From assembly GCA_016934225.1 (NCBI GenBank), contig JAFGTH010000199.1:1-6391 (forward strand): a stretch of 6,391 bases of DNA, read 5' to 3'. Positions within the stretch are counted from its first letter, which is position 1; each line of letters starts with the position of its first letter. The translations under genes and the position numbers were made by a program. Source of the stretch: Lentisphaerota bacterium. GTDB taxonomy: Bacteria > Verrucomicrobiota > Kiritimatiellia > UBA8416 > JAFGTH01. Under the pieces are notes generated by a model. That model was not told the origin of the DNA. It saw nothing but the letters and a program-made list of their open reading frames with translations, and made no database searches. Positions 5,842 through 6,391 of the stretch are shown piece after piece.

Positions 5842-6391
5842 TTATCGAAACACATAGTAGTTCCCCGCCCGAAACGGAATCGTCGTTATGCTGGCGCCGG
5901 CATTCTTAGCCATCTGACCAATACGCTCCGAATCTGGAATGGGCCGGCTATTAAGCGAATAAGCCAGGAGTAACCGCTTCGCACCATACCAATTCAGGCC
6001 AACTACATAGTCTTGCGAATCACGCCCTGATTCGCTAAGCGCCCACGTGCTGATAAATAAATCTGCACGAATCTCTTTAAAACTGTCCCGAAAAACTGTT
6101 GGCACCAAATTGATCTTACCCAAAACGATTTCCTCGTTCGGCTTCGTTATAAGATGTGCCGCATTTTCACCTAAAGTCGTTGACAAATATAACCATTGAA
6201 CACAACTGAGCAAGGGCACATCAAAAATGATGTAGGTGCCGCCCTTGGGCGCTAAACGACGATAAAGCTTTGCCAAATTGCCGTAACCACCACCCCACTC
6301 CACCACGGTATCGGCTTCGTCAAAGCTAAATTGCTGATCATGCGCATATCGCGCTAAGTGATGTAAATGATGAATTGTATTATGAGAAGTA
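5842..6391 (-). CDS. Putative sugar O-methyltransferase (partial, 5' end beyond right edge)
   Basis: The frame enters from the right edge one base into a codon and runs 182 codons to a TAA at 5844-5842. The start lies outside the window. A GTG at 6306 sits inside the SAM-binding strand and is not a plausible start. Visible residues 29-38 read VVEWGGGYGN, the glycine-rich SAM loop in the form typical of putative sugar O-methyltransferases of polysaccharide loci (E-x-G-G-G-Y-G-N/R). YIIFDVP at 53-59 supplies the acidic end of the second strand. LFISTWALSES further on matches the conserved 'D-L-F-h-(N/S)-x-W-(S/A)-h-S/E' segment of these proteins. The His-rich start of the visible part (TSHNTIHHLHHL) belongs to the helix before the core. 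The protein ends with YYVFR, consistent with a natural C-terminus. I infer methylation of a sugar in the same glycan as its neighbours; the exact acceptor is unknown. Confidence 0.75.
   Translation of the reverse strand, partial: TSHNTIHHLHHLARYAHDQQFSFDEADTVVEWGGGYGNLAKLYRRLAPKGGTYIIFDVPLLSCVQWLYLSTTLGENAAHLITKPNEEIVLGKINLVPTVFRDSFKEIRADLFISTWALSESGRDSQDYVVGLNWYGAKRLLLAYSLNSRPIPDSERIGQMAKNAGASITTIPFRAGNYYVFR

Noticed and set aside
1..6391. CRISPR array, tRNA, rRNA, insertion sequence or toxin-antitoxin genes
   Set aside because: I saw no direct repeat series, no cloverleaf or rRNA-like sequence, no transposase motif and no paired small toxin/antitoxin frames.

Overview
The window is part of a bacterial surface-polysaccharide (O-antigen, capsule or exopolysaccharide type) locus. 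Every gene I can support lies on the minus strand, so transcription runs from the right edge to the left edge. In transcription order the genes are: (1) the 3' part of a putative sugar O-methyltransferase that enters from the right edge (5842-6391); (2) an FkbM-family methyltransferase (4975-5742); (3) a second, unrelated class I SAM-dependent methyltransferase (3910-4773); (4) a 71-codon small frame that may be a gene, a relic, or the real tail of the methyltransferase before it (3698-3913); (5) a large YfhO-like multi-spanning membrane protein (1110-3707); and (6) a Wzx/MOP-type polysaccharide flippase that runs off the left edge (1-1113).

The picture is of glycan decoration and export. Three methyltransferases of three different families would modify sugars or other groups on the cytoplasmic side. 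The flippase would move the lipid-linked glycan across the inner membrane. The YfhO-like protein, a GT-C-like architecture, would act on the outer face of the membrane, probably adding a sugar from a polyprenyl-phosphate donor. No polymerase, nucleotide-sugar enzyme or cytoplasmic glycosyltransferase is visible here, so the rest of the pathway must lie outside the window.

The last four frames are tightly packed. They are joined by 4-base stop/start overlaps (TTGA, ATGA and GTGA), which suggests translational coupling. The first two junctions are looser: 97 bases between the sugar methyltransferase and the preferred FkbM start, and 201 bases between FkbM and the next methyltransferase. The larger gap contains a 7-bp hairpin followed by four T on the transcribed strand. 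The 3910-4773 gene is clearly more AT-rich than its neighbours in the stretches I counted, which suggests a separately acquired cassette.

The most notable detail is a run of eight A at the 3' end of the 3910-4773 methyltransferase. It contains an A_AAA_AAA heptamer in exact slippery phase, and a -1 shift there would read into the 71-codon frame. This could be programmed frameshifting, a phase-variable tract, a decayed gene or a homopolymer sequencing error.

Taxonomy cannot be fixed from the sequence. The mid-range GC content, the weak Shine-Dalgarno signals at some starts and the content of the locus fit a Gram-negative-type environmental bacterium; a member of the PVC group is only a guess. 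I saw no tRNA, rRNA, CRISPR array, insertion sequence or transposase.
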